Origin: Pedobacter roseus
Lineage (GTDB): Bacteria > Bacteroidota > Bacteroidia > Sphingobacteriales > Sphingobacteriaceae
Reading direction: 5' to 3'
Length of the DNA stretch: 64,000 bases
Assembly: GCF_014395225.1 (NCBI RefSeq)
Contig: NZ_CP060723.1
Location: forward strand, 5,952,001-6,016,000
The notes beneath the pieces were generated by a model that saw only the letters and a program-made list of their open reading frames with translations, was not told where the DNA came from and made no database searches. Shown piece by piece: positions 60,845 to 64,000 of the stretch; the first letter of the stretch is position 1, and each line of letters begins with the position of its first letter. A program made the position numbers and the translations under genes.

Positions 60845-61264
60845 TCACGTTGAGCTTGTCAAAACGCCTGCAATAAATTTAATAGGTCCTTCGACTGGCT
60901 ATTATGGACCTCATTCGCAATTGTTTATTAATGAGTGATTTGTGGCTTCTATGCATTTCCGCACAGCTGGGCCATAGCACCGTATCTCCGTTTTACTTAA
61001 ATCCGGCCTAACAAATTTTTCGGGCTTCACTAACCAAGCCAACTTACTGACTTTCAAAGAAAAATTTTCAGCCGGCGGTTTTTGGTTCTTTTTGCCGCCA
61101 AAAAGAAGGAGCCCTTCGGCGGCGGCGAGCCGAGGCAAGACCGAGCCGTAAGGCAAAAAAAATTAGAACTTCGAACGGTGTGACACCTATCGGTATATAA
61201 ATGGAGGGATCTATCAAAACAAGCAGCTTGAATATAGATTTCTCCACTGCGGTCGAAATGACGA
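60845..61264. repeat. Cluster of dispersed intergenic elements
   Basis: Within 60821-61293 I see a GTCACGTTGAGCTTGTC...GGTCCTTCGACTGGC arm pair (about 60845-60900), a GC-rich block with TTGGTTCTTTTTGCCGCCAAAAAGAA palindrome (about 61081-61107) and GCCTTACGGCTCGG-like sequence, and the right half of a CGTCATTTCGA element (61201-61264, GATTTCTCCACTGCGGTCGAAATGACGA). The minus-strand open frame at 60911-61156 is made of this repeat and is rejected. Confidence 0.75.
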
Positions 61265-61293
61265 TTTGCTTTAGAAATGACGATTTCCCCTAT

Positions 61294-61824
61294 CTAATCC
61301 TTTTTCTTCGGTTCATTTAAATAACCGTTAAAAATTATCGGCTGTTTATTTACACTGCTTGCCGTTAACTGTGCATAACCATTGGTAGAGATATTAATCG
61401 TAAACCGATAGTTCTCTCTTTTTACATCTTTAGTGTTGATCTGGATGGTATAAGCTCCCTTTTTATTCTTCGATTCTGTGTAAGTAAAATCTTTTGAGGT
61501 GAATTTAATCCCACCCTCGCTCGGATCTAGAGGTGCAGAATACGATCTTCCATAATAAGGCAAAAAGGCAACTACGCTATCTTTGGTAACCCTCACATCG
61601 TATTGAGATCCCGTTAGATTGATCGTAGAACCACCCTGTGCGCCAGGCATCATACTCAACACCCTGCTAATATCGTTATTGGCCATTGGTATGGCAGTAT
61701 TGGCAACAAAAGTATAATTCTTATCTGCTACAATTTTCACTGTAGTTTCCTTATTGGTTTGCGCAAAAGATTGAAACCCGATCGATAAAAATGCAAGGCT
61801 CAATATTAAATTTAAACGTTTCAT
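61294..61824 (-). CDS. DUF4251 domain-containing secreted protein
   Basis: A 176-residue protein with a signal peptide (1-21, SFAQ). The mature part is the DUF4251 domain: ATGCLPM-like TAIPM, YDVRVTKDSVVAFLPYYGRSYSAPLDPSEGGIKF and NYRFTINISTNGYAQLTASSVNKQPIIFNGYL. YGR(A/S)Y and SxxGY(A/S)QL are the family signatures. Function unknown; it is common in Bacteroidota. The ATG at 61824 is clear. It is monocistronic. Confidence 0.9.
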   Translation of the reverse strand: MKRLNLILSLAFLSIGFQSFAQTNKETTVKIVADKNYTFVANTAIPMANNDISRVLSMMPGAQGGSTINLTGSQYDVRVTKDSVVAFLPYYGRSYSAPLDPSEGGIKFTSKDFTYTESKNKKGAYTIQINTKDVKRENYRFTINISTNGYAQLTASSVNKQPIIFNGYLNEPKKKD

Positions 61825-61920
61825 AATGTGTGTTTTAAATGTGTAACAATTTAAAGATGCACAGACTAGAAAGATTCCATAATAGTGCCAAAAATGGAAT
61901 GTAGCGTAAATTTAACGAAT

Positions 61921-62556
61921 TTAGTTTTGATATAAGGCGTTCGTCTTTTCCGAATAACTCGATTTATACAATGGATTACTTTTTTCAGTTTCCGAAGCAC
62001 CCAGTGTGGTGAATTTATATAACCCTGCAGGAAGGTTATTCAGTTCTATTTCTCCGTTTTCGTTGGTGATCAGGGTAATTAAACTTCCTCCTGGATTTTT
62101 GCCACCTTTTACAATGATACCTCCAATAGGCGAACCGGCTACCCTCGAATTCGGGTTGGTTGAAGGTACGGAAATGGTAAATTTATAATTTCCGGCACTG
62201 GCATTGTTAAATTCTATTTCTCCGTTTTGGTTGGTAACTAAATTTAGGATACTGCCTCCAGGGTTTTTACCGCCTTTAACCACAATGCCTCCAATAGGTT
62301 GCCCTGCAACGAAACTTACTTCACCAGTAATCACATCAAGTTTACCTTTAATAGATTTCATGATGCAAGGAAAGTGAGACTCCGGGTAATTTAATTTGCA
62401 ATAATCACAGTAATGCCCTTCAGGAGCCTTTGCTCTTGATTGTTGTGTATTTTCTTCTTTTGCTGTTGATGTTTGTGTTGCAGTTTTTTTAACCTGAGCG
62501 AAAACCGTAAATGAAATACCTAGCAGAAATACCGCTACAGCAGCCCGTTTTTTCAT
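61921..62556 (-). CDS. Secreted protein with two GGxxVKGGKNPGG repeats
   Basis: A 211-residue protein with a signal peptide (1-20). A Cys-rich part (HYCDYCKLNYPESHFPC) follows, then two near-identical units: residues 85-128 and 140-183. Each unit has PIGGIxVKGGKNPGGSxxxLxTNxNGEIExNN and a carboxypeptidase-regulatory-like ending AGxYKFT. No family is recognised; the unit may be a beta-sandwich of the CarboxypepD_reg kind. It is monocistronic. Confidence 0.75.
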   Translation of the reverse strand: MKKRAAVAVFLLGISFTVFAQVKKTATQTSTAKEENTQQSRAKAPEGHYCDYCKLNYPESHFPCIMKSIKGKLDVITGEVSFVAGQPIGGIVVKGGKNPGGSILNLVTNQNGEIEFNNASAGNYKFTISVPSTNPNSRVAGSPIGGIIVKGGKNPGGSLITLITNENGEIELNNLPAGLYKFTTLGASETEKSNPLYKSSYSEKTNALYQN

Positions 62557-62646
62557 AATATTTGATTAGAAGTATAAAATTAATCAAAAAATATGGCTCT
62601 TGCTAGTTTTTACAAGCTTGGTGGTGCTAAGGCTTTGTGTGCTTGT

Positions 62647-62985
62647 TTATTTCTTTTTGGATGCTTTTGCAAAAGGATTAAAGGCCAGGGCAAGGTTAAC
62701 CCAAAAACTGAGTTCATCATTACGGCCTAAAACATCTTCTGATACTGAAACATAACCTTTCATCGGTCTGCTACCCATTACCATTTGTTCCCATCCATCT
62801 TTATCCGATAAGTTTTCCAGTTCGTCAGGATCGAGTCTCACCATCATACTTTCTTTGGAAACGCCGATACACATTTTGCCATTCACCATAAAAACGAGGC
62901 CACTGAACATTTCTTTTTCTTCCACATCCTGTATGTGCATCAGGCATTCGGCAACACGGAGGGCAAGGGTTTCATTGTATTTCAT
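62647..62985 (-). CDS. TfoX/Sxy N-terminal domain protein
   Basis: A 112-residue protein made of a single TfoX N-terminal domain: EKEMFSGLVFMVNGKMCIGVSKESMMVRLDP is the family core and MKGYVSVSEDVL follows. In Gammaproteobacteria TfoX/Sxy controls competence together with Crp; stand-alone N-terminal domains in other phyla have no proven role. The next gene upstream on this strand ends 11 bases before its start, so they are co-transcribed. Confidence 0.9.
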   Translation of the reverse strand: MKYNETLALRVAECLMHIQDVEEKEMFSGLVFMVNGKMCIGVSKESMMVRLDPDELENLSDKDGWEQMVMGSRPMKGYVSVSEDVLGRNDELSFWVNLALAFNPFAKASKKK

Positions 62986-62996
62986 AGCTTAAATTG

Positions 62997-63680
62997 TTAT
63001 GTGCGTTTGGCTGTGCCATATTTAATCCCAGTAGCGCGGAAGTATTTTCTGATCAAATCGTATTTGTCATCGCAAAATTCTCCCATCTTTATTTTCTCCG
63101 AACTCTCTTTCCTTCTATGGCATTCAAAACAAATCTCTATATATTCTGCAATCAAACCATTTTCATCTAAAAATACAATTGCATTTCGTGGTTCATAACA
63201 TCTATATCCATCTGATTCTGCTATCAGTAATCCTTTATAGCTTTTGGTAGAGGTATAGCCAAAGTTATAGAGTATATCGGTAAGTTTATCCACCTCCAAA
63301 GCTGATAAAATCTTCTTTTCTTTTAATCTTGTTAAATCTAATTTTTGTTTTTTTTCCAGTAGTGTAGGGTAAACTTCTTCCTCAACCGAGGTATTGATCT
63401 GAGCTTTGGTAGTATCGGTATAAATGATCTCGGCCCTTAACTCTGGTGGTTCAAAAGAGATCAGCATTACCTTTTTATATTGGTTAAAGGGAAAAAACTT
63501 TAATCTCTCCACAGGAGAATATTTGTTCCGGTACATGCAGGTCATACGCTTTTCTAAAACAGCATAATCTGCTATGGTTGGTGGCGTTATTAGAGGCGAC
63601 ATTTTACCCTGTTTTTTCTTCTGTGCAAAACCTGCAGCACATAACAAACAGAAGATAAGGGTTAATTTAAGTCTATGCAT
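62997..63680 (-). CDS. Secreted protein of unknown function with a C-terminal CxxCH motif
   Basis: A 227-residue protein with a signal peptide (1-19, GFAQ). The C-terminal region has EICFECHRRKES, a CxxCH that could bind haem c or a metal, then KMGEFCDDKYDLIRKYF. The preceding LLIAESDGYRCYEPRNAIVFLDENG is beta-rich. I do not recognise the family; such short proteins are frequent in Bacteroidota. It is followed closely by the TfoX-like gene. Confidence 0.72.
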   Translation of the reverse strand: MHRLKLTLIFCLLCAAGFAQKKKQGKMSPLITPPTIADYAVLEKRMTCMYRNKYSPVERLKFFPFNQYKKVMLISFEPPELRAEIIYTDTTKAQINTSVEEEVYPTLLEKKQKLDLTRLKEKKILSALEVDKLTDILYNFGYTSTKSYKGLLIAESDGYRCYEPRNAIVFLDENGLIAEYIEICFECHRRKESSEKIKMGEFCDDKYDLIRKYFRATGIKYGTAKRT

Positions 63681-63753
63681 GATGATGTTTATTCCTAAAA
63701 TTAATGTTTAAAAGATGTTGAACAAAATAATTTTCTTAGTACCTCTATTTCAG

Positions 63754-63761
63754 TAAATTTG
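63754..63761 (+). promoter_or_regulatory. -7 element TAAATTTG of rnhB
   Basis: Matches TAnnTTTG, five bases before the rnhB ATG, so the leader would be very short. The -33 box is not clear. Confidence 0.35.
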
Positions 63762-63765
63762 CAAC

Positions 63766-64000
63766 ATGTTGTTAAACTGCTATCAGGAAGAATTATTAGA
63801 GGCCGGATGTGATGAAGCTGGGAGAGGTTGCCTCGCGGGTCCTGTTTTTGCAGCTGCGGTAATTTTGCCAAAAGGTTTTGTGCTCGAAGGTTTAAATGAT
63901 TCCAAACAGTTATCACACGATCAACGGATATTATTAAGGCCAATTATTGAGCAGGAAGCGCTGGCCTGGGCAGTGGCCTCCTGCGATCATGAAGAAATAG
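63766..64000 (+). CDS. rnhB: Ribonuclease HII, N-terminal part (truncated by window end)
   Basis: The open frame from the ATG at 63766 runs to the edge of the window. It encodes EAGCDEAGRGCLAGPV (D16 and E17 of the catalytic site), then VILPKGFVLEGLNDSKQLSHDQRILL, the typical RNase HII N-terminus. The enzyme removes ribonucleotides from DNA-RNA hybrids. The remaining acidic residues are outside the window. Upstream is a divergent secreted-protein gene. Confidence 0.95.
   Translation, partial: MLLNCYQEELLEAGCDEAGRGCLAGPVFAAAVILPKGFVLEGLNDSKQLSHDQRILLRPIIEQEALAWAVASCDHEEI

Noticed and set aside
60911..61156. Minus-strand frame of 81 codons
   Set aside because: It lies wholly in a GC-rich dispersed repeat; the protein has no signal peptide, motif or plausible partner.
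62997..63680. Multihaem cytochrome
   Set aside because: Only one CxxCH is present and it lies near the C-terminus without a clear distal ligand, so a haem role is not claimed.

Overview
The window looks like a low-GC chromosomal segment from a member of the Bacteroidota, most likely Sphingobacteriaceae (Pedobacter-like). The clues are SecA of about 1,160 residues, DUF2027-Smr, DUF4251, DUF4180, a tricorn-type S41 peptidase, GH29, ThuA, many Crp/Fnr regulators of the short Bacteroidota type, lipoprotein signals, and promoter elements of the TAnnTTTG type with a TTG about 19 bases upstream. Genus assignment is inference from gene content only. The window is bounded by two truncated housekeeping genes: ispF at the left edge and rnhB at the right edge. 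I saw no rRNA, tRNA, CRISPR array, integrase, transposase or prophage.

Layout. 1-6900: ispF end, a small membrane protein, a very large membrane GH18/NodB deacetylase/GT2 fusion, pirin, YceI, a Crp/Fnr regulator and a tiny Cys-rich FeoB-associated-type membrane protein. 7016-7494: a tandem 113/114-bp non-coding repeat array. 7556-13709: an amide-ligase cluster (GspS-like ATP-grasp, class I glutamine amidotransferase, GCS2 carboxylate-amine ligase, RimK-like ATP-grasp, esterase) with a divergent second esterase. This cluster is my best candidate for an uncharacterised biosynthetic system. 13829-24776: DUF2459, VOC, DUF4180, typA, Crp/Fnr plus flavodoxin-fold oxidoreductase, a tandem pair of LpxL-like acyltransferases followed by a serine hydrolase, a protein-kinase-like protein, and a DJ-1/PfpI protein. 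25020-36734: two glycosyltransferases, tricorn-like protease, methyltransferase, rhomboid, GH29 fucosidase, a CREST-type membrane protein, ThuA and a low-molecular-weight phosphatase. 36887-38069: a small AT-rich patch with a cytochrome-c lipoprotein and an HExxH protein. 38371-46040: S1/P1 nuclease, lipoprotein, small membrane protein, fumC, rsgA, DUF2027-Smr, a bicupin pair and an intradiol dioxygenase. 46199-46554: a striking 21-bp minisatellite. 46665-64000: secA, PEGA lipoprotein, antitoxin-like small genes, SPOR protein, M20 peptidase, serine hydrolase, SGNH hydrolase, dnaG, yraN, glutaminyl cyclase, several secreted unknowns, TfoX and rnhB.

Intergenic DNA is unusually structured. At least nine loci carry complete or partial palindromic elements that share the ends CGTCATT...AATGACG but have different interiors. 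Other families (CCACAGAG-type, GGTACTTTGG-type, TTGAATGA-type, GATGGAAGATG-type) are also scattered between genes. One such element supplies the stop codon and last residues of the amidotransferase gene, and another carries a promoter-like -7 box just upstream of dnaG.

All calls are from reading the sequence. No database search was run, so family names rest on motif recognition and exact percentages are not given.
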